Both the position numbers and the translations under genes were made by a program. Shown here piece by piece: positions 33,804 through 44,082 of a stretch of 64,000 nt of DNA (its first letter is position 1; the number at the start of each line of letters is the position of its first letter). The notes under the pieces were generated by a model. The model was not told the DNA's origin, searched no databases, and was given only the letters and a program-made list of their open reading frames with translations. The DNA comes from Tetracentron sinense (lineage: Eukaryota; Streptophyta; Magnoliopsida; Trochodendrales; Trochodendraceae). The stretch is taken from the NCBI GenBank assembly GCA_015143295.1, contig CM026553.1, positions 3,557,912 to 3,621,911 of the forward strand, given 5' to 3'.

Positions 33804-34396
33804 AGGCCTTGGATTGTCTCTGGCGAAGCCAGAAAGGGCTTGTCTCGGGGTTCCATAGAATAGGTGACAAGTGGTGGAGAAGGCAAGATCATGGGGGCTG
33901 GGATTGTCTCTGGCGAAGCCAGAAAGGGCTTATCTCGGGGTTCCATCGAATAGGTGACAAGTGGTGGAGAAGTCAAAATCATGGGGCCCACGATTTTGAC
34001 TTCTCCACCTATAATAAGACATGTGGTGATAAGTGTGTAAGAATAAAGGAAAGAGATATCATATGGGGAGAAGTCAAAAAAATGGGGAGAAAATAAAATG
34101 ACTTCTCCCCATATTTTTGCCAATTGTCGCACAATGTATGGAACCCCGAGAGGAGTTTCTGGCTTCGCCAGAGACAAGCCAAGGCCACATCATGGGGCCA
34201 TGATTTTGACTACTCCATCCCTTATAAGACATGTGGCGATAAGTGTGTGAGAATAAGGGGGGGAGATATCAAATGGGGAGAAGTCAAAATTATGGGGAGA
34301 AAATGGAATGGCTTTTCCCCATTATTTTGCCAAGTGTCGCACAATGTATGGAACCCTGAGAGCCCTTTCTGGCTTCGCCAGAGACAATCTGAAGCC
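33804..34396. mobile_element. Nested terminal-inverted-repeat elements
   Basis: The inverted repeat TTGTCTCTGGCGAAGCCAGA plus GGGGTTCCAT occurs twice in forward orientation (33804-33850 and 33901-33948) and twice inverted (34137-34187 and 34348-34396). The right halves also repeat as direct units (34018-34150 and 34229-34361, period 211). The pairing of flanking words suggests the first forward copy matches the first inverted copy (GGCCTTGG/CCAAGGCC). This looks like a small TIR element with internal duplication. No transposase is present. Confidence 0.7.
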
Positions 34397-34834
34397 ATTA
34401 TATTATGCTTCAAGGACAGGTATTGTGATATCTGTTTTATCGAGACAACATATGAGTAGTCTTGTAGGGTGTAAGGTCGATCTCTTAGTTGAGGGATTGA
34501 CGTTGGATTTTGTTGTTTGGCAGGTAATTAAGGAAGGATTCATCATGAATTGTATCCCGGCCCGATAGATGTCCTAAAGGTGTCATTACCTATAGCACCC
34601 CACCCTCACGCGTCTCGCTTGGTATCCTATTCATGACCCATCGAATTGAGCTCTCTCAAAACATGCATGGCCATGGGCTCTGAGCTTGATGGCTTTAACA
34701 TGATTGTTGATCGTCTGTCAAAGCTAATAATTTTGTTCCTGACAAAAATATTCCTCTGACACATCCTAAAGGTAATGATTTTTTTCTTTAAAAGGGAACC
34801 TTATCTCATGAAAAATCAACAACGGAAAAAAGAA
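34397..34834. other. Unclassified DNA
   Basis: I see no gene or repeat structure that I can name. Small frames only. Confidence 0.3.
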
Positions 34835-35227
34835 GGAGCCAAATCCTCTAGGGTGATAACCGGATTTGGCAAATCCGGTTATCACCCCTAGAGGTCACCA
34901 CGTGTCTCCTTTGACACCCCTTAACCGTGGGTAAGGTTCACCCAACCCTAGGGTTCACCCACCTATTTTTGGTTTTTCTTTTTAAAATAATAATTCTTTT
35001 TTAAAATTTTAAAACTGTTTTTTGAGTTTTTTTAATATTAAAAATAGTTTTTTAATTTAAAAAAAAGAATTATTATTTAAAAAAAAAAACCAAAAATGGG
35101 TGGGTGAACCCTAAGGGTTGGTGAACCTTACCCACGGCTAAGGAGTGTCAAAGGAGACACGTGGTGACCTCTAGGGGTGATAACCGGATTTGCCAAATCC
35201 GGTTATCACCGTAGAGGATTTGACTCC
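34835..35227. mobile_element. Fold-back MITE copy 1 with palindromic tips
   Basis: The two halves are inverted copies over almost their full length, about 175 bases each side of an AT-rich centre near 35030. The outer ends are AAATCCTCTA and TAGAGGATTT. Inside each end sits a second palindrome with arms GATAACCGGATTTG and CAAATCCGGTTATC (34852-34887 and 35174-35210). It is non-coding and would fold into a long hairpin. Confidence 0.9.
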
Positions 35228-35532
35228 AAAAGGAAACCAAAAGGCCCAATTTCTGAGATCAGGAAACCTCATGAGTTCCATTGTTTTTGTCCTTCTCCCC
35301 TCATTATCCTATTCAATAGACTAGGTCACCCTCTTCCACTTGGCATTTTGACTGGATTTCTCAAAGGATGCTGGACTAGGACCCTATTGATTTGGTTCTG
35401 TGTTTTCCCTTTTCAGCCCATTTATAAACGGGTCAAATTTGAGTCTAGCCACAAGGTATTCTTTATGGGTAGTGCTCGAACTGACACAACCCGATGCCAT
35501 CCCTGTATTTCATGTCTATTTATATGGCACAG
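35228..35532. other. Unclassified DNA between MITEs
   Basis: I see no gene. A 140-codon frame (35177-35599) runs through MITE ends and has no protein-like features. Confidence 0.3.
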
Positions 35533-35857
35533 GATTCTCTCGAGTTGGAACCCTAGAGGTCGCTACGTGTCTCCTTTGATACCCCTTAACCATGGGTAAG
35601 GTTCACCCACCCCTAGGGTTCACCCACCCATCTTTGATTTTTTTTAAATATTTATTATTATTTTTTAAATTAAAAAAACTGTTTTTAGAGTTTTTTTAAT
35701 ATTAAAAAAAGTTTTTAATTTTAAAAAAATAATTAATTTTTTTAAATAAAACTAAGGATGGATGGGTGAACCCTAGGGGTGGGTGAACCTTACCAATGGT
35801 TAAGGGGTGTCAAAAGAGACACGTAGCGACTTCTAGAGGTTCCAACTCGAGAGATTC
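35533..35857. mobile_element. Fold-back MITE copy 2 with palindromic tips
   Basis: This copy has the same body as copy 1 (ACGTGTCTCCTTTGA, GGTTCACCCACCC and the AT-rich centre), but its tips are TCTCGAGTTGG and CCAACTCGAGA. The tip word differs from copy 1 while the body is shared. Confidence 0.85.
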
Positions 35858-36005
35858 TCTCGAGTTGAACTCGAGAGGATCCTGAGCCTTTATTTATCCA
35901 TCAAAAGATCACGAGTCTTGGTTGCAACGATAATTCTATTCATAAGAGTTACCAGGATAATTTCTTCCTGGAGAAAACATTTACATTTGTAAAAATCTAA
36001 AAAAA

Positions 36006-36359
36006 GAGACCAAATCCTCTACGGTTGTAACCAGATTTGGCAAATCCGGTTATCACCCTTGAGGTCACTGCGTGTCCCTTTTGACACCCCTTCATTGTGA
36101 TTAAGATTCACCTACCCATCTTGGTTTTTAGAAAAAAATATTCATTATTTTTTTTAAATTTTTTTTTTTTTTTTAATATTGAAAAAACCCTAATTTTTTT
36201 TTAAAATTTTTAAAAAAGAATTAATATTAAAAAAAAACTAAGAATGGGTGGGTGAACCCTAGGGATGAGTGAATCTTAACCATAGTTAAGGGGTATCAAA
36301 AGTGATAGATGGCGACCTCAAGGGGTGATAACTGGATTTGCCGTAGAAGATTTGGTTTC
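36006..36359. mobile_element. Fold-back MITE copy 3
   Basis: The ends are CCAAATCCTCTACGG and CCGTAGAAGATTTGG, with the same body words as copies 1 and 2. The tip palindrome (CAGATTTGGCAAATCCGG) is intact on the left and reduced on the right. It is more diverged than copy 1. Confidence 0.85.
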
Positions 36360-37600
36360 AAAAGAAAAAGAGTTAGTGATAAGAGGATCCCAAGGTCCTC
36401 TTCGAAGCTGACCACAAATCTAATTTCAACACATTGGGAGAGCAAAAGGTAAAAAATGAAATGACAGTTTACATAACACATGTCAATTTGCAAGTGGGTG
36501 GTCCGTTTGGAAGAGGACCTCAGGTACGTCTTCCATTTTCCAAAGAAAAATACCTAAAAGGAGGACGTCACATTGGGCCGAACAAGAACATAGATCAAAA
36601 GGTAGATACGGTTCTTGGGTCTTTTCCCAAGTGGGGTCTTGGTTTCCATTTCTCACTCTTCCTATGGGGTCAGTCCTACATGGGTTTACCTAGACTTACC
36701 CGACGTGGTGGAAGGAACCAAGGGATTCGATCAAAGAAAGAGAGAGAAGGGTTCACGGGCAGGTATACAAGAAAGATCGACCTTTCTTTCGCCTGAATTA
36801 TCACATTTGAATTTCTGGTATAGGCTCTCCTACATGAGATTGATTGAATAAAAGAATGATTTGTGGGTGTGCCTATTTCACTGGTTTACTAATTGCTGGA
36901 CTTAACCTGCCGTACTGATTCGGCAGCTCGATTGGCAGATTTAAAAGAAGGAGTTCGTCCCGCACCTCCTGGTGTGCTGCATCCTGCCACTACTTTTTGC
37001 TCGCACCCTCGGGAATGAGTCCTGACCCAAAGGGTTGGAGGCATCCCGAGTTCCAAAAGAAAAAAAAAAAAACCCTTATAAAAACCTCTTGCGTTTGAAA
37101 GATGTCGCGCTAACCTAATTACTAACCTTACGGAAATGATGCAATGTACCAGGGGAAAAAAAAAAAAAAAACCCGCAATTACCTCAAGAGTGTATTGTGA
37201 TACACACAAAATAAAAAATAAGTTGGCAATGATTATCACTCTTTAATCCCTGTATTGGTTTGATTATTATCATTAGTTAATTGACATTTAGGTGTGCGGA
37301 CAAGTGCAATCTTTGACATTTAGTGCATTTCATTTATTTATACAGAACCCTTTAACCATTTGATGTCATTCTCTCCAGCAGAGATAAGACACACAAGGGT
37401 CATTTTCTCTCTCAAAATGAAAATGAAAGACAAGACATGAGATGCTTAACAAAAGGGAAAATGGATAAAGGAGGTGGTGCGCGGCGCTACCCAGCGCGTA
37501 ACCCTGTCGGTGGGGATTCTGCCCATGGTTTTCTGCAAGTGTTGAATGAACATTACATTACAGGCACTTTGTTGCTAGGGGGGTGGGGTAATCATTTTTC
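36360..37600. other. Unclassified DNA
   Basis: No gene is recognised. The part 36590-37050 is less AT-rich than its surroundings, with short frames such as GLPRLTRRGGRNQGIRSKKE (plus), and has a texture that recalls plant organellar DNA, though I cannot place it. The parts around 37062 and 37157 have A runs. A small frame at 37437-37637 has no recognisable features. Confidence 0.25.
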
Positions 37601-37610
37601 TAGGCTAGGG

Positions 37611-37890
37611 GTTAGGTCTCAACTGTCACACCTTTAGACTTGAACCAGTCCTCTCACGAAGGAGAGATACAACCTACCACCGGACCAAAGCCAAGAGCCG
37701 TTTACTACTATCCCATGTTACGTTGGAGATGATACTATTTCATGTTATGGCACTTAGCGGCTACCTTAGAGGTTAGTCTCAACTGTCACACCTATAGACT
37801 CGAATCAATCCTCTCACGAGAAAGAGATACGACCCTGGACCAAAGCCAAGAGCCGTCTACTATTATCCATGTTTAGGATGGAGATGATTA
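37611..37890 (-). repeat. Tandem pair of tRNA-derived SINE-like units
   Basis: Two units about 160 bases apart share the order (minus strand) GGCTCTTGGCTTTGGTCC, TCGTGAGAGGA and a B-box-like GGTTCAAGTCT (37637-37647) or GATTCGAGTCT (37796-37806). TGGTCCGGTGG is an A-box-like stretch in the right spacing for an internal Pol III promoter, as in Au-type plant SINEs. No clear poly-T or target duplication is seen. Confidence 0.55.
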
Positions 37891-38064
37891 CTTATTTGTA
37901 GATCAATAGGTGAAAAGTCAGACCTTACTCATTGATCATTGCTATCTAATATATCAAAAGCTTAGGCAATGAACGGTCATGATCATCTGGTGGATATACT
38001 TTTGATTAAGATCTTCTATGCAGGGGCCATTTTAACTACATCACAAGCAAACAACTGGCCAGAT

Positions 38065-38790
38065 TTGGGCTGCACTCAAGCCAAGCTAGCTTGACGGCTT
38101 GAATCGGCTTGTTCGAGCCAAGCTCAAGCTGATATTTCAGGCTCAAACGAATCAAGCCGAATTTTTATTTGAGCTTAATGTTTAAACAAGGCAAGCTCAA
38201 GCTATCCTGTTTGATTCATCTTGGCTCGAAGCTCAGCTTAATTCGACTTGATCTCGACTTGGCTCAAATATACACACACAATATTTAGTAATATTATTTA
38301 TATAAATAAAAAATAATATTTTAAAATTTCATTATTATAGATTGTGATAATTTTTAATAAATAATTTAAAATAACAATACCAAAAAAAATTAAGAAGTTT
38401 TATTTGCTGAAGGAAAAAGTTTAAGAAGTTATAAGCAAAAACTCTTAGCTAACTCTTTATTCTTTAGATTGAAGGAGTACTCCCAAATCTTATTTTCATA
38501 CATGAATGGATTAATTTGCTATAGTTTCTTGTATTATAATTTATTAATAAACATTTTTATTAAAATCATGTGAAATTAAACAAAACAATTATACGAATCA
38601 AGCTTAAGCCAACCCGAGCTCAAATCAAGCTCAAGCCAAGCTCAAACCTAAACAGTCGAGCTCAAATCAAGCTCAAGCCAAGCTCAAACCTAAACAGTCG
38701 AGCTCAAATCAAGCTCAAGCTGTGCTTGAACATGTTCAAGCCAAGCTCAAACTTGGCCAAGCTCGGCTCAAATAAACCCATAGACAAGAA
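38065..38790. mobile_element. Non-autonomous hAT-like element, copy 1
   Basis: It starts GGGCTGCACTCAAGCC and ends GCTCGGCTCAAATAAACCC. The subterminal parts are packed with AAGCTCAAGCC/GGCTTGAGCTT words in both orientations around an AT-rich centre. A 42-base unit (CGAGCTCAAATCAAGCTC...) is repeated at 38616-38699. There is no coding sequence. The same layout recurs at 39238-39925. Confidence 0.6.
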
Positions 38791-38842
38791 AATCTTTCTC
38801 TGCCATGCTTTGATGTTATCTATTGGATGATGACTTGAAATT

Positions 38843-39077
38843 CTCTACAGAAAATCGGACTCCTGGAGTCCGGTTACAGCCCACATATCAATACGTGTCC
38901 CTTTTAATACCACTTAATTATGGTTAAGATTTACTAACCTTTAGAGTTCAGCCATCTCACGTTGGTTTTTTGAAAAAAAAATTATTAACTCTAAAGGTAA
39001 AAATTGTTAACCAAGGTTAAAGAAGTCTTTTTTTGTTGAAACCAGACTCCTTGAGTCCAATTTCAACCGTAGAGAAT
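38843..39077. mobile_element. Fold-back MITE copy 4, short
   Basis: The ends read CTCTACAG and CCGTAGAGAA. Inside the left end is a tip palindrome, CGGACTCCTGGAGTCCG (38856-38872), with a partner AGACTCCTTGAGTCC on the right. The body keeps ACGTGTCCCTTTTAA and TGGTTAAG from copies 1-3, but the centre is shortened. Confidence 0.75.
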
Positions 39078-39237
39078 GATTGGGAGGGAAAGAAAAGTTG
39101 AATAATTATTTAGTAAACAAAACCAAGAATGCACTTATAACTATGAATATTAATTTATTATTTCCAATGTTAATTACTTTTTTTTGGAGGGCTATTTCCA
39201 ATGTTAATTACAATATGCCTAATTAAGTGCTTCTGAA

Positions 39238-39925
39238 TAGGGCTGCAGTGCACTCAAGCCGAGCTTACCCATCAGATTTTCAAGCCAAGTTCATTCTACC
39301 TTTTTAGGCTCGAATGAACCGAGGTCGAGTTTTTTTTATTTGAGCTCGAATGTTTACACAAGCCAACTTGAAGCAGGCCATGTTTGATTCGGTTCAACTC
39401 GTCTGGCTTGAGCTTGTTTCGATTCTCAAAATATTATGAATTATATATATATATATAGTAATCCGTTATATATTAATATAAATAATACACTTTAACTTTC
39501 GTTGTCATAACTTATAATACTTTCTAATTACATTAAATAAGTTTAAGACATAATAACAAAAAGAAAAAGTTAAGAATTGGTAAGCAAAAAACCCTATTCA
39601 TAAATTTTTACTCCTTCGATCAAAGGGTACTCCTCAAATCTTACTTGTAAATGGATGGATTAATTTCGTATAGTTTCTTGTGTGGGATTTAATAACAAAT
39701 TCTTTTATTAGAAGATTGTAAAATTAAACAAAATAAGCCTGAAATTTGAATTTAGCTCAAGCCAACCCCAGTTGGCGCCGCGATTTGAATCAAGTTTAAT
39801 TGAACTTAAGCAGCTCGAGCATGGTCGAACTTGTTTGAGCCAAGCTTGAGCCTGAACATTCGAGCTTGTATTGGGCTCGAGCATATTCAAGCCAAGCTCG
39901 GCTCGAATACAAGTCTATTTCTATT
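39238..39925. mobile_element. Non-autonomous hAT-like element, copy 2
   Basis: It starts GGGCTGCAGTGCACTCAAGCC and ends GCTCGGCTCGAATACAAG, homologous to 38065-38790 at both ends and in the middle (TATTTAGTAA-like AT core, TTTCTTGTGTGGGATTTAAT). It differs from copy 1 by many substitutions, so both are old. Confidence 0.6.
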
Positions 39926-40342
39926 TCTGTGAATAGGTTGACCCTTTAAATAGTCGGATAGGATCAAACTCAAACCAGGCAAAAATTGACAACAAAGTCG
40001 AAACACAGGAAAAGAGGAGGAAATGGTGAGAAAGTACAGACAAAGGAAAAGAGGAGGAAATGGTGAGAAAGTATTATTCGTTTAGTAAGGGCCTTCTAAA
40101 CTACCACAGCAATACGAGAGCTAGAGTTTGTTTTGGCTCGTGGATTAGACAGCGAGTGGAATATCCATAAGCAATCTGGTTCGCCAAGTCTGACCATATC
40201 CGTTTATTAGCCGGGTCAGGTCCATGCCTAAGAGGGTAACACTGTACTTCTATGGACCACTCAATATTGGTTGGGTCGGGCCTTTAAGAGCCAATTATTA
40301 ATTGCGCTGGATCCAAAACAACCCCAACTTGACTTGTATCTA
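39926..40342. other. Unclassified DNA
   Basis: I see no gene. A 28-base unit with GACAAAGGAAAAGAGGAGGAA-like content is repeated near 40005-40065. Confidence 0.3.
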
Positions 40343-40717
40343 GTAGGGATGGCAACGGTGCGGGTTTGGGCCGGGGCACCCCCATCCCAACCCCGCCCCT
40401 ATTGGAAAACTCCTACCCCAAACCCGTCCCAAACTCGGGGTGGGGCGGGGCGGGGCGGGGCAAGTCGCTTCAGACAGTTCTTAACCCCGTCCCGTTAAGC
40501 ACTAGATGGGGCGGGTTAGGACTATATTCCATGAGGTATTTTATTATTAAATTAATGGTAAAATAGTGATTTAACATTTAAAAATGGGGCGGGATGGCCT
40601 AAACCCATCCTCGGCCCGAACCCGACTCGGGTTTAACATCTCATTCCCAAACCCGTTACCCCATTTAAAAGCTCCGCAAACCTGTCCCAATAGAGGCGGG
40701 CTCGTTTCCATCCCTAG
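40343..40717. mobile_element. hAT-like MITE, GC-rich
   Basis: The terminal inverted repeats are GGGATGGCAACG and CGTTTCCATCCC. The flanks show TAGTA on both sides. Subterminal parts are rich in GGGGCGGG, CCCGACTCGGG and similar words. This is the widespread plant GGGATGGCAA type of non-autonomous element. No coding sequence. Confidence 0.7.
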
Positions 40718-40729
40718 TACCTAGGGGTA

Positions 40730-40853
40730 TCAACGAGCTGAATTTGGGCCACAGCAACTTTGATAAATGACGGGCCGGGACTATTCAAAAGTCATAAAAT
40801 GCAAGCCCAAACCCCAGCCCGGCCCGGCCATTTGACACCCCTACAATATACAA
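40730..40853. mobile_element. Short hAT-like MITE remnant
   Basis: It starts AGGGGTATCAACGAGC and ends CCATTTGACACCCCT, with GGGCCGGGAC and CCCGGCCCGGCC inside. It stands directly beside the longer element at 40343-40717 and is probably an internally deleted relative. Confidence 0.6.
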
Positions 40854-41280
40854 CCCAGTCACGCCCCCCCATACTGTGGATCCTCAAGTCCAGCCTTCCA
40901 CGTGAGAGAAAGATCGAATAGTTTTTGCTGATCCAAGTGTACAAATATACCTTGCAAATACATACAAACATGTTCATTCTATGCAAATAATCTACCATTT
41001 TACTAGTATGATCAAGAAGTACTGCAATGGAGTTTATACATCTCATGGAAGAAAGGTAGCTCCCATACACATAGAAGAAGAAGAGTGTGAAGATGAAGTT
41101 CAGTGTACTAATCCCAAAAGCCAAAACTCTAAAAGCCCAAATCCGTATAGGAATAGTTTTGTTTTTTAGTATCTCTGATTGCAAAATTCAAGTCACTATA
41201 TGAAAAACGAAAGGAAAGGAGAGAGAGAGATCTAAAGAGTTTTATTTGTAGTCTCCAAAAGTAGGTATTGTCTTCAATAA

Positions 41281-41312
41281 TCAGTGGTAGATGAAATGGC
41301 ACCCATGAAAAC
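41281..41312 (-). other. Last exon of the X8 gene
   Basis: After an acceptor reading CTTAACAG, 32 bases encode FHGCHFIYH and a stop. With the phase-1 donor at 41930 this gives VDPSFHGC, the usual end of X8 domains. The exon is too short to be found as a frame on its own. Confidence 0.85.
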
Positions 41313-43156
41313 CTGTTAAGAAATAGAGAGGAAGAAGGATAAGTAAATTACAGTTGGAAATGCTTATTTATTTCATGTACAGGAGCACAATTATTTCTAT
41401 GTCACCATGATCGGCTAGAAATAGCACGATCAAGTCGTTCACATCACCATTAGGCTTGAGAAAAACCAGATGGGGATCATCCATGGAAATCATAATGAGA
41501 AGAGGAAATACCACTATAATGATTCAACATCTTTACTATTAAGTCTATTATAATGCCAGAGGGGAGGCATGCGTAGATGATTTTTCCGAAATTCCCAAAC
41601 TACCCTTATAGAAAAACAAAACGTTAATTTAATGTTTTACTTTAATTCCCAAATTATCCATTGCCTTTGATTTAATATTTTACTTTAATTCCTAAATTAA
41701 CTCTTGCTTATCTATCTATTTAGAATCACAGCCAATTGCGATTAACCTTGGGGAGAGTTCAATTGTACCCACAAGTTAACAGGTGCCCCTTTTAACTCCT
41801 ATTAACAGTGGTTAACTCCTTCCCCTTGCTCTCACGTGCACCGCACTTGCCACCCGCTAGTATTATATAATGTAAAGATCGAATAGTTTTTTAAAATTTT
41901 AAAGAAGTATGTCTGAGTCCTAGAACTTACTTGGATCCACTGTGACAAGCATCCCCGTCCCTCCGAAGTCACATCTGCCACCGGTCACCTTCGTCATTTG
42001 CCAGTAACTATTGAAAGCATATGAAGCATGCGCGAACAATGTGTCTGGATGGTAACATGACCCATCAGGCTGAATTGAATCACAATCTGCTCCAGAGCCA
42101 CACGCATAATTCATAGCTTCTTGAATTATCGGATCAGGCACTGATGGCTTAGCAACACACCAAAGAGCCGGGCCTTTGTATGGAGGCGGTGGTACAGATG
42201 GTGGAGGAAACACTACAGGTGGTTGAAACACTGGGGGACTAGGAACAAACCTGCCGGGGCTAGGGACGTACTCGGGCGGGCTAGGCCCATACCCAGGTGG
42301 ACTCGGCACAGACTCAGGTGGATTCGGAACGTAGCTAGGAGGACGAGGCACGTATTCTGGAAGAATAGGAACGTTACTAGGTGGACTAGGCACATATTCA
42401 GGTGGATTTGGGATCGGAGAATATTCCGGCGCACAAGGGCGATTAGCAGGTGGGCTGGGAGGTGGACTTTGGATAGGAAAAATGGGTGTGAGGTAAAAGG
42501 GTGGTGGTGGTGGTGGGGGTGGTTGTGTTGTGACTATAGGGGTTGGTATGGTGGTTGTGGAAGGTTGTGGGGTAAGGGGTGGGTTTTCACAGAAGGGAGG
42601 GGTATTTTCAGGCAAGGGAAATGGGGCTAGAGAATCAAAAGGTGGCAAAGAGAAAGGGGAACTTACTCCATAGGGTAGGTCATTGGTGGGATCCAAAGGT
42701 GGATTCATGTCCAAATGTTTCAATAATTTTAGCTTCTTTGTGGCATTGATGATTGAACTGTTTTGGTGTTTGGAACCTTCAAACTTGAATACTTGCCTAG
42801 CTCTTCTTGCATCTGCTCCACAGTAGAAAGTAGGGTCATAATAAATAGTTGGCCAATTATAGCCTAATATATACATACTTGAGGCAAAATTTGAGGGCCG
42901 GGCATTATTTGTGGCATGGCGCCCTATTAGGCCGAATTGGTGCCTTAGGGTACAAATTAGGCACTGTATAACCCCGCGCCGCAAATATTGCCTGGGATCG
43001 GTAGCATTTTTCGATATACTTAGCACTATTAAAGATAGAAGATTTACCACATTGGGTGAAGAGGGTGGTGGTTGCAATAGAGAAATAGAGAACTAAAATG
43101 CAGAGTCTCCTACATTCTCTTCTTGGTAGCTCCATAACATGAACACCAGCTTTCAT
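41281..43156 (-). CDS. X8 (CBM43) domain protein with proline-rich region
   Basis: This host gene encodes a likely secreted cell-wall protein of the X8/CBM43 family, whose members bind beta-1,3-glucan (callose). From 43156 the start MKAGVHVMELPRREC is followed by a signal-peptide-like core (LCILVLYFSIATTTLF). The main frame (43077-41920) then has a Pro-rich, extensin-like stretch with many PPEYVPSPP-type repeats and the X8 domain from ALWCVAKPS. A GTAAGT donor at 41930 joins an acceptor at 41313. The last exon (41281-41312) adds FHGCHFIYH and a stop, which supplies the sixth conserved Cys. The signal frame and main frame are offset somewhere in 42905-43077: a small missed intron, a host frameshift or a sequencing error. 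No GPI-anchor signal follows the X8 domain. Confidence 0.8.
41313..41930 (-). other. Last intron of the X8 gene (618 bases)
   Basis: The donor is A|GTAAGT and the acceptor CTTAACAG. Without splicing, the frame would end one codon pair after the donor and would lack the final conserved Cys. The intron contains a Helitron-like insertion. Confidence 0.85.
41530..41860 (+). mobile_element. Non-autonomous Helitron in X8 intron
   Basis: The 5' end reads A|TCTTTACTATTAAG and the 3' end CCCGCTAG|T, fitting Helitron insertion between A and T with TC and CTAG termini. A short stem-loop, GTGCACCGCAC, lies about 11 bases before the 3' end. It is 331 bases long and non-coding. Confidence 0.6.
41931..42175 (-). 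other. X8 (CBM43) domain, main part
   Basis: Five of the six X8 cysteines are here, in WCVAK, NYACG, ADCDS, GSCYH and GRCDF. The domain also has FAHASYAFNSYWQ and FGGTGMLVTVDPS. The sixth Cys is in the last exon. Confidence 0.9.
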
Positions 43157-43419
43157 GAAGGCTACAATGCTTAATACTTCAAACTAAGATTCTTCTGGTT
43201 CTCTCAAAACCACAATCTAACACTTGGGATATATTAAGACAGTTTAGATCTAGCCCAGGAATATCTATAAGAAAAATATGGGGATAAAGAGGTCGGCTTT
43301 AAAGTTGGAGTATTTAGTATACATTAGCACTATAGATGATTCTTTAGTAACTCCTTTATACTGTCACGTTGGAACAGACGTGGAAGTGAAGAATATAGAG
43401 TAGAGGGGGAGTTAATATT

Positions 43420-43420
<1 letters not shown>

Positions 43421-43450
<30 letters not shown>
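43421..43450. repeat. (AG)15 microsatellite upstream of X8 gene
   Basis: It reads as (CT)15 on the gene strand, about 265 bases upstream of the first ATG. CT runs are common in plant promoters and 5' UTRs. No clear TATA box was assigned. Confidence 0.8.
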
Positions 43451-43452
<2 letters not shown>

Positions 43453-43499
43453 TAGGAGGTTGTGTATATCCCTTCTCCTTAGTTTAATTTGGCATATAT

Positions 43500-43917
43500 G
43501 CTTGCTTGGCATGGGAGAAATATGAAAAGTGGAGTTTTTTGCCCTTTTATTTTGCTTGATTTCTACTCAAAGACGACTATCCTTTTTTTTTTTGAGTTTG
43601 CAATATATCATTTATGCTCTCTTTAATTCTAATTAAGTTTTATCAATGAATTTTTTTTTTTTTTTTAAGCCTAGAATATTCTCAAGGACCCTAGGCATGT
43701 CCTTTGAATTATATAATAATGAAGAAATTACAAAGAGAAAGAGAAATTCCTAAACGGGACAAACAAGTACAATAGGATTACATATTTCTCAAGTTGGGGA
43801 TCGCAGACATTGAGGATGACACAAGAGGATCTTTTGCTGCAGTCTTCATTGGCGAGAGAGTGCAACTTAATTGGTCTCTTTGTAAATATGATTGTCAGTC
43901 TCATAAAGGACATTTTG
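43500..43917. other. Unclassified DNA
   Basis: I see no gene. T runs lie near 43582 and 43652, and small frames have no recognisable domains. Confidence 0.3.
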
Positions 43918-43938
43918 AAAATAAATAGGACTTTGCTA

Positions 43939-44082
43939 CTGAGACCCCTTAGGGCAAAGACCACCGAGACTGCTCTAAGAGCACGGGATTTCAAGTGGGG
44001 TCATTTCACATGGTAGGCCCCACCTGAAATCCAGTGCTCTTAGAGTACGGTCTCAGTGGTCTTGGCACTAAGGGGATCCCAG
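43939..44082. mobile_element. Fold-back MITE with 19-base flanking repeats
   Basis: Left and right arms of about 62 bases are inverted copies (GAGACCCCTTAGGG...GGGGTC against GGCCCC...CTAAGGGGATCCC). AAATAAATAGGACTTTGCT at 43918-43936 and AAATAAATAGGACTATGCT at 44094-44112 flank it, with one mismatch. Such long flanking copies exceed normal MITE target duplications. Confidence 0.75.

Noticed and set aside
33809-34459. Overlapping 95-126-codon frames on both strands
   Set aside because: They are translations of the nested TIR repeats and repeat with the DNA unit.
35177-35599. 140-codon plus-strand frame
   Set aside because: It runs from inside one MITE into another and has no recognisable protein feature.
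37437-37637. 66-codon frame with Gly/Arg-rich start
   Set aside because: It overlaps a SINE-like repeat and has no recognisable feature.
40792-41184. 130-codon minus-strand frame beside the X8 gene
   Set aside because: It starts within a hAT-like remnant and has no domain, signal or codon pattern of note. It is probably chance.
42223-42630. 135-codon plus-strand frame opposite the X8 gene
   Set aside because: It is the mirror of the proline-rich repeat. Its Arg/Trp-rich translation follows from that repeat.
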